From: Microbacterium indicum DSM 19969
Lineage (GTDB): Bacteria; Actinomycetota; Actinomycetes; Actinomycetales; Microbacteriaceae
NCBI RefSeq assembly: GCF_000422385.1
Contig: NZ_AULR01000001.1
Location: forward strand, 456,032 to 520,031
DNA length: 64,000 bases
Direction of reading: 5' to 3'
How positions within the stretch are numbered: position 1 is the stretch's first letter; each line of letters starts with the position of its first letter. The notes beneath the pieces were generated by a model. It worked only from the letters and a program-made list of their open reading frames with translations, made no database searches and was not told where the DNA came from. This document shows positions 51,388-61,400 of the stretch, one piece after another. A program made the position numbers and the translations under genes.

Positions 51388-52589
51388 CAGGTTTCCTTTC
51401 GCAGGGGGACGCGGCACACGCGCACGACGGCCCAGACGCCGAGGACGACGAGCCCCACGTTTCGCAGGACGAGCACCGCGATGGCGAGCGTATCGCCCGC
51501 GAGCACGTGGTCGTAGGTGACGGGGTAGATGATCTGCGTCAGGTACGCGATCACGAGCGCCAGCCCGGCGAGCGGCCAGGCGCGTCGGCGGTCGCGCACC
51601 ATCCACGCGACGAGCGGCGCGATGAGCCACGAGGAGAACTGCGGAGATCCGACCTTGTTCGTCGCGATGAGGGCGACGACGAGCGCGATCGCAAGGGGCG
51701 CGAGGATCCGCCACGGCTCGGCCCCCTGCCGCACGCGCCAGAACCCGAGGCCCGCGATCCCCGCGACGACGACGACCATGAGCGGCGTCAGGACGGCGGC
51801 CGTCGCCGCGACGCCGGGCCCCGTCACCTGATAGGTGAGGATGTCGGTGTCGTAGTAGGCCTGGTGCGTTCCGAGGGCCGTGCCGATCATGAACGGGGTC
51901 GCCGCGACGGCCTCGATCTGCAGGCCGCGGCCCGTCTGCGTCGTGATGAAGGCGAAGAGGTTCGACCAGCCCCCGGCGAGGATCACTCCCCCGGCGACGG
52001 CGAGCGACGCCCAGGCGGCGCCCGCGACGAGGCGCCAGCGGCGGCGCAGCGCCGCGACGCCCGCGAGGAGGATCGCGGCGGGCCAGATCTTCATCCATGT
52101 TCCGAGCGCGAGGATCACCCCCGCGGTGCGCGGCCGCGACCGGAGGAAGAGGATCCCCACGACGGCGAGCGGCACCGTCACGGCGTCGAGGCGGAAGATC
52201 CCGATCGGCCCGAGCAGGAGGACGAACGCCGCCCAGTACAGCCCGGCCCAGAGGCGCGCCTTCGAGCGGCCGCGGCGCACGAGGAACGCGAACGCGACGA
52301 GGTCCAGCACGCCGACGAGCACGGCCCACTGCAGCGCGTACGACGAGAACCAGACGAGGGCCTGGGCCGCGATCATGGGCGCGAGCGCGAGCGGCGGGTA
52401 CACCCAGGGGCTGTCGACGCCGACGACGCCCTGGCCGTCGATCGCCCCGTCGCTCCACGGTTCGTAGACGAGGTATGTGTCGCCCATCGGCTGGTTGGGC
52501 CAGAGCCACCCGAGGGTGATCGCGACGAGGTGCGCGACGACGAAAGCGCCCCAGACGAACGACAGCCGCTCGACGCGCCCGAGCCTCAC
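51387..52589 (-). CDS. GT87-like polytopic membrane glycosyltransferase (DUF2029)
   Basis: A 400-residue membrane protein with about ten helices and a conserved early Asp in the first outer loop (PMGDTYLVYEPW), as in the DUF2029/GT87 polyprenyl-phosphate-dependent mannosyltransferases. The motif LALGTWMKIWPAAIL is typical. It probably moves a sugar from a lipid carrier to a cell-envelope glycan. The GTG start overlaps the NAD(P)HX dehydratase stop (GTGA). Confidence 0.83.
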   Translation of the reverse strand: MRLGRVERLSFVWGAFVVAHLVAITLGWLWPNQPMGDTYLVYEPWSDGAIDGQGVVGVDSPWVYPPLALAPMIAAQALVWFSSYALQWAVLVGVLDLVAFAFLVRRGRSKARLWAGLYWAAFVLLLGPIGIFRLDAVTVPLAVVGILFLRSRPRTAGVILALGTWMKIWPAAILLAGVAALRRRWRLVAGAAWASLAVAGGVILAGGWSNLFAFITTQTGRGLQIEAVAATPFMIGTALGTHQAYYDTDILTYQVTGPGVAATAAVLTPLMVVVVAGIAGLGFWRVRQGAEPWRILAPLAIALVVALIATNKVGSPQFSSWLIAPLVAWMVRDRRRAWPLAGLALVIAYLTQIIYPVTYDHVLAGDTLAIAVLVLRNVGLVVLGVWAVVRVCRVPLRKET

Positions 52590-53467
52590 GCGTGGGCCTC
52601 GAGGAACGCGTCCGGCAGCGCGTGCGCGACGTCGAGAGCCGTGATGGGTCGCCCCGGCCCCGCCGCGATCCGCCCCGCGGTGCCGTGCAGCCAGGCGCCT
52701 GTCGCCGCGATGGGGCCGAGTTCCTCGACGTCGAGCCCGTCGCGATTCCGGGCCGCGGCCGTCGCCAGGACGGATCCGATCACGCCGGCGAGGACGTCGC
52801 CGGTGCCGGCGGCGGCGAGCCACGGCGTGCCGGCGTCGACGACCGTGTACCAGCCTCCCGGCGTCGCGACGATGGTCTCCGCGCCCTTCAGGAGGACGAC
52901 GCTCCCGAGCGCGACGGCGGTCTCGCGCACCACGAGGATCCGCTCCCGCAGCCCGCCGTGCAGTCGCGGTTCGAGGGGGTCGACCGTGATGTCGTCGACG
53001 CCGAGGCCGAGCGGGATGCGCACCTCGGCGAGCTCGCCGTCATGCGGCGTGACGATCGCGGGCGCCTTGGCGCGGGGCGCGAGGTCGAGCGCCCCCGCGT
53101 CGATCACGGCGGGGAAGCGCAGGGCGTTCTCGAGACGGGCCGTCAGCTCGCCGCCGCGCGTGCGGCCGTCGATCCCGGATCCCACGACGACGGCGTCGGT
53201 GCGCCCCGGGCCGAGCACCGTCTCGGGCCGCGACTGCAGCACGAGGCGGCCGACGCCGGGCTCGCCGACCCAGCGGACCATGCCGATGCCCGCGCGCCAG
53301 GCGCCCTCGACCGCGAGCACCGCCGCGCCGGGGTACGCGGGTGAACCCGTCAGGAGCGTGACGACCCCGCGGGAATACTTGTGATCGTCGCGTGTTGGGA
53401 TTCGAAGTACCGACGCGGCGTCGGCTGCCGTCCAGCGGCCGTCGTGCCATGCGTGTCCACCGGGCAT
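52586..53467 (-). CDS. nnrD: ADP-dependent NAD(P)H-hydrate dehydratase
   Basis: A 293-residue ribokinase-like enzyme. The nucleotide motif AAAGTGDVLAGVIGSVLA, the HDGELAEV loop and VLLKGAETIVATP match CARKD/NnrD proteins. It repairs damaged NAD(P)H hydrates together with an epimerase, which is not encoded here. The start ATG 53467 has a leaderless-type promoter, TAGTGT at 53475-53480. Confidence 0.93.
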   Translation of the reverse strand: MPGGHAWHDGRWTAADAASVLRIPTRDDHKYSRGVVTLLTGSPAYPGAAVLAVEGAWRAGIGMVRWVGEPGVGRLVLQSRPETVLGPGRTDAVVVGSGIDGRTRGGELTARLENALRFPAVIDAGALDLAPRAKAPAIVTPHDGELAEVRIPLGLGVDDITVDPLEPRLHGGLRERILVVRETAVALGSVVLLKGAETIVATPGGWYTVVDAGTPWLAAAGTGDVLAGVIGSVLATAAARNRDGLDVEELGPIAATGAWLHGTAGRIAAGPGRPITALDVAHALPDAFLEAHA

Positions 53468-53474
53468 GCGGATC

Positions 53475-53480
53475 ACACTA
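53475..53480 (-). promoter_or_regulatory. -10 box TAGTGT, leaderless promoter of nnrD
   Basis: On the minus strand TAGTGT lies 7 nt before the ATG at 53467. Confidence 0.45.
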
Positions 53481-53516
53481 CCGACGGCGCGCACGCTCCC
53501 CCCTGAAAGGTGCTCG

Positions 53517-54596
53517 ATGAGCCTGCTGTTCTCGCCCCTGACGATCCGCGACACGACCTTCCCCAACCGGCTGTGGGTCGCGGCCATGTGCCAATACAGC
53601 GCCGTCGACGGCGTCGTGAACGACTGGCACCACGTCCACCTGGCGCAGTTCGCGTCGGGAGGCGCCGGCGCGATCATCTCCGAGGCGACGGCCGTCGTGC
53701 CCGAAGGGCGGATCTCGCCCGAGGACGCGGGGCTGTGGAACGACGATCAGGTCGCCGCGTGGGCGCCGATCACCCGGTCGATCCGCGAGCGCGGCTCGGT
53801 CCCCGGTGTGCAGCTCGCACATGCGGGGCGCAAGGCGTCGACGTATCGCCCGTGGGCCGACGCGCAGGGATCCGTGCCGCTCACCGACGGCGGGTGGCGG
53901 GCCGAGGCGCCGTCGGCCGTCGCATACGAGGGCTTCGCCGAGCCCGTCGCGATGACCCGCGAGCGGGTCGCCGAGGTCGTCTCCGCCTTCGCCGCGGCCG
54001 CGCGGCGCGCCGTCGCCGCCGGCTTCGAGGTGCTCGAGATCCACGCGGCCCACGGCTACCTGATCCACGAGTTCCTCTCGCCGCTGTCGAACGAGCGCAC
54101 CGACGAGTACGGCGGATCCCTCGAGAACCGCGCCCGCCTCGTGCTCGACATCGTGCGCGCGATCCGCGCCGAGGTCGGCGGGTCGGTCCCCGTCTTCGTG
54201 CGCTTCTCGGCGACCGACTCGGCGCCGGGCGGCCTCGTGGCCGACGACGTCGCGCAGGTCGCGGCGTGGGCCGAGGAGGCGGGCGCCGACCTCTTCGACG
54301 TCTCGACGTCCGGCCTCGTCGCCCATCAGAGCATCGACGTCTTCCCGGGCTACCAGGTGCCGCATGCCGCCGTCGTGAAGAAGGCCGTCGCGGCGCCCGT
54401 CGGCGCGGTCGGGATCATCACGTCGGGAGAGCAGGGCGAGCAGATCCTCCAGGCGGGCGGCGCCGACGTGATCCTCGCGGCCCGCGAGTGGCTGCGCGAT
54501 CCGCACTTCGGCCTGCGCGCCGCCACCGAGCTCGGCGAGAGCGCGTCGGTCTGGCCCGAGCAGTACGTGCGCGCCCGCCGCACCCCCGCGAGCTGA
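53517..54596 (+). CDS. NADH:flavin oxidoreductase (Old Yellow Enzyme, YqjM-like)
   Basis: FMN-dependent ene-reductase of 359 residues. MCQYSAVDG carries the Cys that tunes FMN in the YqjM class; VQLAHAGRKAS and the EIHAAHGYLIHEFLSP His pair bind substrate and FMN; the SNERTDEYGGSLENRARL block is a family hallmark. It reduces activated C=C bonds with NAD(P)H. A GAAAGG precedes the start. It is divergent from nnrD and followed by a repeat array. Confidence 0.95.
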   Translation: MSLLFSPLTIRDTTFPNRLWVAAMCQYSAVDGVVNDWHHVHLAQFASGGAGAIISEATAVVPEGRISPEDAGLWNDDQVAAWAPITRSIRERGSVPGVQLAHAGRKASTYRPWADAQGSVPLTDGGWRAEAPSAVAYEGFAEPVAMTRERVAEVVSAFAAAARRAVAAGFEVLEIHAAHGYLIHEFLSPLSNERTDEYGGSLENRARLVLDIVRAIRAEVGGSVPVFVRFSATDSAPGGLVADDVAQVAAWAEEAGADLFDVSTSGLVAHQSIDVFPGYQVPHAAVVKKAVAAPVGAVGIITSGEQGEQILQAGGADVILAAREWLRDPHFGLRAATELGESASVWPEQYVRARRTPAS

Positions 54597-54602
54597 CCCC
54601 GC

Positions 54603-54786
54603 GAGCGGCCGTTTCCGCACACCACGTCCCGAGCGGGTCTCGTGGTGCGCAAAAACGACCCCTCCCGCCCCGCCGAACGGCCCTTCCGCACACCACGCCC
54701 CGCACCACTCGCGTGGTGCGCAGAAACGACCCCTCCCGCCCCGCCGAACGGCCGTTACCGCGCACCACGTCCGGCGCCCCGCGAGT
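54603..54786. repeat. REP-like tandem repeat, 71-72-bp units
   Basis: Two full units (54603-54674 and 54675-54745) and a partial third (54746-54786). Each holds an inverted repeat CACCACG...CGTGGTG with a 14-nt or similar loop, then a conserved ACGACCCCTCCCGCCCCGC tail. It sits between the OYE and the MDR reductase genes and may end the upstream transcript. Confidence 0.88.
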
Positions 54787-54791
54787 AGCGT
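54786..54791 (+). promoter_or_regulatory. -10 box TAGCGT, leaderless promoter
   Basis: TAGCGT lies 7 nt before the ATG at 54799, just at the end of the repeat array. Confidence 0.5.
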
Positions 54792-54798
54792 GCCGCGT

Positions 54799-55770
54799 AT
54801 GACCGACTTCCCCGCATGGGTCGTGCGCGACGGCGCCGCGGCGTTCGAGACCGTCGACGAGAGCTTCCTCGACGACCTCGACACGACGATCCGGGTCCGC
54901 TTCTCGAGCATCAACTACAAGGACGCGCTCGCGCTGCACGGCCGGCCGGGCGTGATCCGCCGCACGCCCCTGATCCCCGGGATCGATGCGACGGGCGAGG
55001 TCGTCGCGTCCCGCCACCCGCGCTGGAAGGCGGGCGACGTCGTGACGCTCGACGGTGCGGGGCTCGGCGAGCAGCTGCACGGCGGCCTCGCGGGCCTCGC
55101 CCGTGTGTCGGGCGACGACCTCGTCGCGGTGCCGCGCGAGTTCTCGCCGCTCCAGGCCGCCGCGATCGGCACGGCGGGCTTCACGGCGGCGCTCGCGATC
55201 CTCGCGCTCGAGCGACACGGGATCGCCGACGGGCCCATCCTCGTCACGGGCGCGTCGGGCGGATCCGGATCCGTCGCGATCGCGATGCTCGCGGCCGCGG
55301 GATACGAGGTCACGGCCGCGACGGGCCGGCCCGACGCGATGCGCGAGCGCCTCACAGCCATCGGTGCGGCCGAGATCGTCGACCGCGCCGAGCTCGCCGA
55401 GCAGAGGCGACCGCTCGCGAAGCAGCGCTGGGCCGGCGTCGTCGACGGCGCGGGCGGATCCGTCCTGGCGGGCGCGCTCGCGCAGATCCGCGAGGGAGGC
55501 GCTGCGGCGGCCTACGGGCTCGCGGGCGGATCCGATCTCCCGACGACCGTGATGCCGTTCATCCTCCGCGGCGTCTCGCTGCTGGGCATCGACTCCGTGC
55601 GGGCTGCGCCCGAGGCGCGGGCGGCAGCGTGGGAGCGCCTGGCACGCGACCTCGACCCGGCGGTCCTCGACGCGGTCACGCGCATCGTCCCCCTCGCCGA
55701 GGCCCGCACGGCGGCCGGCCCCCTGCTGGAGGGCAGGGGCACGGGCCGCACGGTCATCGCGGTCGACTGA
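54799..55770 (+). CDS. MDR family oxidoreductase (acrylyl-CoA reductase-like, AcuI)
   Basis: A 323-residue medium-chain, zinc-free oxidoreductase: SSINYKDALALHGRPGVIRRTPLIPGIDATGEVV is the AcuI/YhdH-type N-terminus, and the NADPH motif VTGASGGSGSVAIAMLAAAGYEV follows. Such enzymes reduce acrylyl-CoA or other enones. It is followed by a nested inverted repeat. It has no partner genes in the window. Confidence 0.9.
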   Translation: MTDFPAWVVRDGAAAFETVDESFLDDLDTTIRVRFSSINYKDALALHGRPGVIRRTPLIPGIDATGEVVASRHPRWKAGDVVTLDGAGLGEQLHGGLAGLARVSGDDLVAVPREFSPLQAAAIGTAGFTAALAILALERHGIADGPILVTGASGGSGSVAIAMLAAAGYEVTAATGRPDAMRERLTAIGAAEIVDRAELAEQRRPLAKQRWAGVVDGAGGSVLAGALAQIREGGAAAAYGLAGGSDLPTTVMPFILRGVSLLGIDSVRAAPEARAAAWERLARDLDPAVLDAVTRIVPLAEARTAAGPLLEGRGTGRTVIAVD

Positions 55771-55776
55771 CGCCGA

Positions 55777-55838
55777 AAGGACATCTTCCCGCCGGATGGA
55801 CATCGAATCGGATGTCCGAGAGGCGGGAAGATGTCCTT
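55777..55838. terminator. Nested double hairpin between converging genes
   Basis: An outer perfect 17-bp inverted repeat (55777-55793 and 55822-55838) encloses an inner 7-bp one (55798-55804 and 55811-55817). Both arms contain GGACATC. It lies between converging genes and can serve both. Confidence 0.7.
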
Positions 55839-55847
55839 CAGCCGATG

Positions 55848-56900
55848 TCAGCGCCGGCGGGCGCGATCGGTCGCGTCATGGACCTCGCCGATCAGCTCCT
55901 CGATGATGTCCTCGAGGAACAGCACCGACACCGTCCGGCCGCCCTCGTCGCGCACGCGCGCGAGGTGGCGCCCCTGGCTGCGCATGAGCGTCAGGGCGTC
56001 CTCGAGGTCGGTCGTCGCACTCACGGGCACCATATGGTGGATCCGCTTCGCGGGAATCGGCTCGTGCGCCTTGTCGACGTCGTCCGCGGCGCGCAGGACG
56101 TCCTTGAGGTGCACATAGCCGACGGGGTCGCCCTCGTCGTCGACGATCACGTAGCGCGAGTACCCGTGGGTCGCCACGGCGCGCTCGATCTCGGCGGGCG
56201 TCACGGCCTCGGGGAGCGTGACGATCCGCTCGAGCGGGACCGCGACGTCGCCGGCGTCCTTGTCGGTGAACTCGACGACCGCCGCGACGGTTCCCGCCGA
56301 GTCGTCGAGGACGCCCTCGCGGCGCGACTCGCTGACGATCGTCGCGACCTCGTCGAGCGTGAACGTCGACGCCGCCTCGTCGACCGGCTCGACCTTGAAC
56401 AGGCGCAGTGCCAGGTTCGCGAGCCAGTTGAGGAAGACGACGACCGGGTGCACGGCCTTCGACACCCACACGAGCGGGGTCGCGAGGATCATGACCGCGC
56501 GGTCGGGCATGCTGAACGCGAGGTTCTTCGCGACCATCTCGCCGAACACGACGTGCAGGTACGAGACGAGGAGGAGCGCGATCACGAACGCGACGGTGTC
56601 GATCGCCGCCTCGCCCATTCCCGTGAGGCCGAGGGGCTCGGTCAGCAGATGATGGAGCGCCGGCTCCGACACGTTGAGGATCAGGAGCGAGCACACCGTG
56701 ATGCCGAGCTGACTCGTGGCGAGCATCTGCGTCGCGTGCTCCATCGCGAACAGCGCGGTCTTCGCGGCGCGGGATCCCTTCTCAGCCTTCGGCTCGATCT
56801 GCGAGCGCTTCGCCGAGATCACCGCGAACTCGGCCGCGACGAAGAACGCGTTGCCGAGGAGCAGCACGACGAGCCACGCGAGTCCTGCCCAGTCGCTCAT
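55848..56900 (-). CDS. CNNM/CBS domain membrane protein (hemolysin family), short form
   Basis: A 350-residue protein: an N-terminal CNNM/DUF21 membrane domain with three to four helices (about 5-180), then two CBS domains (about 200-340) with MVPVSATTDLEDALTLMRSQG. It lacks the C-terminal CorC domain that the upstream paralogue has. The family is tied to magnesium or cobalt efflux and membrane integrity. Its start overlaps the paralogue's stop by 4 bp. Confidence 0.92.
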   Translation of the reverse strand: MSDWAGLAWLVVLLLGNAFFVAAEFAVISAKRSQIEPKAEKGSRAAKTALFAMEHATQMLATSQLGITVCSLLILNVSEPALHHLLTEPLGLTGMGEAAIDTVAFVIALLLVSYLHVVFGEMVAKNLAFSMPDRAVMILATPLVWVSKAVHPVVVFLNWLANLALRLFKVEPVDEAASTFTLDEVATIVSESRREGVLDDSAGTVAAVVEFTDKDAGDVAVPLERIVTLPEAVTPAEIERAVATHGYSRYVIVDDEGDPVGYVHLKDVLRAADDVDKAHEPIPAKRIHHMVPVSATTDLEDALTLMRSQGRHLARVRDEGGRTVSVLFLEDIIEELIGEVHDATDRARRR

Positions 56901-58225
56901 CGGGCCACCTCCTGGTCGTCGGCTTCTGCGGGCACGGGGTCGGGCACGAAGCGCACGCGATCCACGCGGCGCCCGTCCATGCGCAGGATCTCGAGGGTCC
57001 CGTCGTCGACGCGCACGGTGTCGCCGACGTCGGGCACGCGCTCGAGCTCGGACATGATGTACCCGCCGACGGTGTCGTAGTCATCGGACTCGGGGACCGT
57101 GACGGCCGCGCGCTCGCGCAGCTCGTCGGGGCGCAGCTGGCCGGGGAAGGTCACGGAGTCGCGGTGGCGGACGACGCCCGCGCGGCGGCGGTCGTGCTCG
57201 TCCGACACCTCTCCGACGATCTCCTCGACGAGGTCCTCGAGCGTCACGACGCCCGCGGTCCCGCCGTACTCGTCGACGACGAGCGCCATCTGGTAGCCGC
57301 GGCTGCGCAGCTCGGCGAGCATCTGATCCAGGTGCACCGTCTCGGGAACGCGGAGCGCCTCGGTCTGCAGGGCGCCGACGGGCACCTCCGCCCGGCGCTC
57401 GCGCGGAACGCTGACGGCGGCCTTGAGGTGCACGACGCCGACGATGTCGTCGATGTCGTCGTCGGAGACGGGGAAGCGGCTGTGACCCGTCTCGCGGGCG
57501 AGGCGGATCACGTCCTCCGCTGTATCACCGACCGCGAGCGAGTGCATGCGCGGCCGCGGGGTCATGACGTCGGCGGCCGTGAGTCGCGAGAAGGTGAGCG
57601 AGCGGTCGAGCAGCGTCGCGGTGTCCTTCTCGAGCACGCCGGCCATCGCCGAACGGCGGACGAGGCTCGAGAGCTCCTCCGCCGTGCGGGCGCCCGACAG
57701 CTCCTCCTGCGGCTCGACGCCCATCGCCCGCAGGATCCCGTTGGCGGATCCGTTGAGCACGGCGATCGCGGGGCGGAAGACCGTCGTGAACGCGACCTGC
57801 ACGGGCGCGACGAGGCGGGCGGTCGCGACGGGGAGGGCGAGCGCGAAGTTCTTCGGGATCAGCTCGCCGAGGATCATCGAGAGGAAGGTCGCGACGACCA
57901 TGCCGACGACCGTCGAGACGGGCCCCGCGATCGCCTCGGGGAGCGAGATCGCGGTGAAGACGGGGGCGAGCAGCCGCGACAGCGCGGGCTCGAACGTGTA
58001 CCCCGTGAGGAGGGTCGTGAGGGTGATGCCGAGCTGGGCGCTCGACAGGTGCGTCGAGGTGTGCCTCAGGGCGGAGATCGTCATCGCGAGGCGCGTCTCG
58101 CCCCGCGCCTGCCTCGCCTCGAGATCGGCGCGGTCGACGTTGATGAGGGCGAACTCGCTGGCGACGAAGATGCCGGTGCCGAGGGTCAGGACGAGGCCCA
58201 CGCCCAGCAGGATCCAGTCGATCAC
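56897..58225 (-). CDS. CNNM/CBS/CorC domain membrane protein (hemolysin family), long form
   Basis: A 442-residue protein with CNNM domain (about 1-190), two CBS domains (about 210-335; [20 protein letters not shown]) and a C-terminal CorC_HlyC domain ([20 protein letters not shown]). It presumably works with the short paralogue as a pair in divalent-cation transport. It is divergent from kgd across about 270 bp. Confidence 0.93.
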   Translation of the reverse strand: MIDWILLGVGLVLTLGTGIFVASEFALINVDRADLEARQARGETRLAMTISALRHTSTHLSSAQLGITLTTLLTGYTFEPALSRLLAPVFTAISLPEAIAGPVSTVVGMVVATFLSMILGELIPKNFALALPVATARLVAPVQVAFTTVFRPAIAVLNGSANGILRAMGVEPQEELSGARTAEELSSLVRRSAMAGVLEKDTATLLDRSLTFSRLTAADVMTPRPRMHSLAVGDTAEDVIRLARETGHSRFPVSDDDIDDIVGVVHLKAAVSVPRERRAEVPVGALQTEALRVPETVHLDQMLAELRSRGYQMALVVDEYGGTAGVVTLEDLVEEIVGEVSDEHDRRRAGVVRHRDSVTFPGQLRPDELRERAAVTVPESDDYDTVGGYIMSELERVPDVGDTVRVDDGTLEILRMDGRRVDRVRFVPDPVPAEADDQEVAR

Positions 58226-58493
58226 GAGCGGGTCTCACCACCCCTCGTCGGGTGGGTGGCTCGTGCGCGACGGTCGGAGGGCGTGGGAGTGATACTCGGA
58301 GGGTCGTCCATGATCAGGCGATTCTATCGAAGCCCGATGACCCGGATCGCATCGGAACGCGGATCTCACAGAGATGTCATACGCGCGTCACGCACGCGAG
58401 GGGCCCCGCGCATGTGGGCTAGCCTGGGTGCGTTACGCGTGTGCGATCCGCGCGCGGGCGAGCATTTCATCGACGAAAGTGGGCGATCTGACC

Positions 58494-61400
58494 GTGTCGA
58501 GTCAGGTGACGGGTACGAACACGTCAGCCGAGGGGGAATTCGGGGCCAACCAGTGGCTCGTCGAGGAACTCTACGAGCAGTACAAGGTTGATCCGAACAC
58601 AGTCGACAAGGCCTGGTGGCCCGTCATGGAGCAGATCGCCGGGGGCACCGCCGCCCCCGTGACGGCCGCCGAGACGCCCGCCCCGACGGCCCCCGCCCCC
58701 GCGGCGCCTGCCCCCGCGACCCCGCCCGTCGCCCGCACGACGGCGAAGCCCGCCGCCCCCGCGCCGATCCCCGCGCAGGCCGACGCGAAGAAGGCCGCCG
58801 CCCCCGAGGCCGAGCCCGGGGAGGACGTCGTCACCCCGCTGCGCGGCATGAGCAAGACGCTGGCCAAGAACATGGACCAGTCGCTCACGATCCCCACCGC
58901 GACGTCGGTGCGCACGATCCCGGCGAAGCTCATGATCGACAACCGCATCGTGATCAACAACCACATGTCGCGCACCCGCGGCGGCAAGGTGTCGTTCACC
59001 CACATCATCGGGTGGGCCCTGATCCAGGCGCTGAAGTCGTTCCCGAGCCAGAACGTGTACTACGCCGAGATCGACGGCAAGCCCTCCGTCGTCGCTCCCG
59101 CGCACATCAACCTCGGCATCGCGATCGACCTGCCCCGCCCCGACGGCACGCGCGCGCTCATGGTCCCGAACATCAAGAAGGCCGAGACGCTGACCTTCGG
59201 CGAATACCTCGCCGCGTACGAGGACGTCGTCAAGCGCGCCCGCGCGAACAAGCTCACGGCCGACGACTTCGCCGGCACGACGATCTCGCTCACGAACCCG
59301 GGCGGCATCGGCACGGTGCACTCGGTCCCGCGCCTCACGCAGGGCCAGGGCAGCATCATCGGCGCCGGCGCGCTCGAGTACCCCGCCGAGTTCGCGGGTT
59401 CGAGCCCCCGCACGCTCGACGAGCTCGCGATCGGCAAGACGATCACGCTCACGAGCACCTACGACCACCGCGTGATCCAGGGCGCCGGGTCCGGCGAGTT
59501 CCTGAAGATCGTGCACCAGATGCTCATCGGCGGCGAGGGCTTCTACGACGACGTCTTCGCGGCGCTGCGGATCCCCCACGCCCCCATCCGCTGGAACCCC
59601 GACGTCACGGTCGACGTCGCCGAGCGCGTCAACAAGACCGCCCGCGTCCAGGAGCTCATCAACGCCTACCGCGTGCGCGGCCACCTCATGGCCGACATCG
59701 ACCCGCTCGCCTACACGCAGCGCTCGCACTACGACCTCGAGATCGAGTCGCACGGCCTGACGTTCTGGGACCTCGAGCGCGAGTTCACGACGGGCGGCTT
59801 CGGGGGCAAGCGCAAGGCCAAGCTCCGCGAGACGCTGGGCCTTCTGCGCGACACCTACTGCCGCACGACGAGCATCGAGTACATGCACATCCCGGATCAC
59901 ACGCAGCGCGAGTGGTTCCAGCAGAAGCTCGAGCGCCCCTACGAGAAGCCCGACCACGACGAGCAGCTGCGGATCCTCGGCAAGCTCAACCAGGCCGAGG
60001 CGTTCGAGACCTTCCTGCAGACGAAGTACGTCGGCCAGAAGCGGTTCTCGCTCGAGGGCGGCGAGTCGCTCATCCCGCTCGTCGACCGCATCATCGACGG
60101 CGCGGCGACCGCGGGCCTCCAGGGCGCCGCGATCGCGATGGCCCACCGCGGCCGCCTCAACGTGCTCTCGAATATCGCGGGCAAGACCTACGCCGACGTG
60201 TTCAGCGAGTTCGAGGGCGCGCAGCCCGGCAACAAGCGCGGATCCGGCGACGTCAAGTACCACGTGGGCACCGAGGGAACCTTCACGGCGCACGACGGAT
60301 CCGAGATCGACGTCTACGTCGCGGCGAACCCGTCGCACCTCGAGACGGTCGACGGGGTGCTCGAGGGCATCGTCCGCGCCAAGCAGGACCGCTCCGGGCC
60401 CGGCACCTTCCCGTGGCTGCCGATCATGGTCCACGGCGACGCGGCCTTCGCCGGCCAGGGCGTCGTCGTCGAGACGCTGCAGATGTCCCAGCTGCGCGCG
60501 TACCGCACGGGCGGGACGATCCACGTCGTCGTCAACAACCAGGTCGGCTTCACCACGCTGCCGAAGGACGGGCGCACCTCGCGCTACGCGACCGACGTCG
60601 CCAAGACGATCGCGGCGCCGATCCTGCACGTGAACGGCGACGACCCCGAGGCCGTCGTCCGCGCAGCCGAGCTCGCGTTCGCGTACCGCCAGGAGTTCAA
60701 CCGCGACATCGTCATCGACCTCGTCTGCTACCGCCGCCGCGGGCACAACGAGGGCGACGACCCGTCGATGACGCAGCCGCTCATGTACGGCCTCATCGAG
60801 GCCAAGCGCTCGGTTCGCCGCCTCTACACCGAGTCGCTCGTCGGCCGCGGCGACATCACGGAAGAGGAGTACGACGCCGCGAAGGCCGACTTCCAGGCGC
60901 GCCTCGAATCGGCGTTCGCCGAGACGCACGCGGTCGAGACCGGCGCGATCCCCGTGATCACCGACGAGGCGCTCTCGACGCCCGTCGAGGGCGCCCCCGA
61001 GTCGACCGGCGTCGGAACCGAAGTCGTGCACCAGATCGGCGACGCGCACGCGAACAAGCCCGAGGGCTTCACGGTGCACCCCAAGCTGCAGCAGCTGCTC
61101 GACAAGCGCCAGCAGATGAGCCGCGAGGGTTCGGTCGACTGGGGCTTCGGCGAGCTGCTGGCTTTCGGATCCCTCCTCCTCGAGGGAACGCCCGTGCGCC
61201 TCGTCGGTCAGGACGCGCGCCGCGGCACCTTCGTGCAGCGCCACGCCGTCCTGCACGACCGCGTCAACGGCCAGGAGTGGCTGCCCCTCGCGAATCTCTC
61301 CGAGGATCAGGCCCGGTTCCAGGTCTACGACTCCCTGCTGAGCGAGTACGCGGCCCTCGCGTTCGAGTACGGATACTCGGTCGAGGACGAGAAGGCGCTC

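Noticed and set aside
54603..54786. CRISPR array
   Set aside because: Units of 71-72 bp with variable loops inside a stem, too few copies, and no cas genes in the window.
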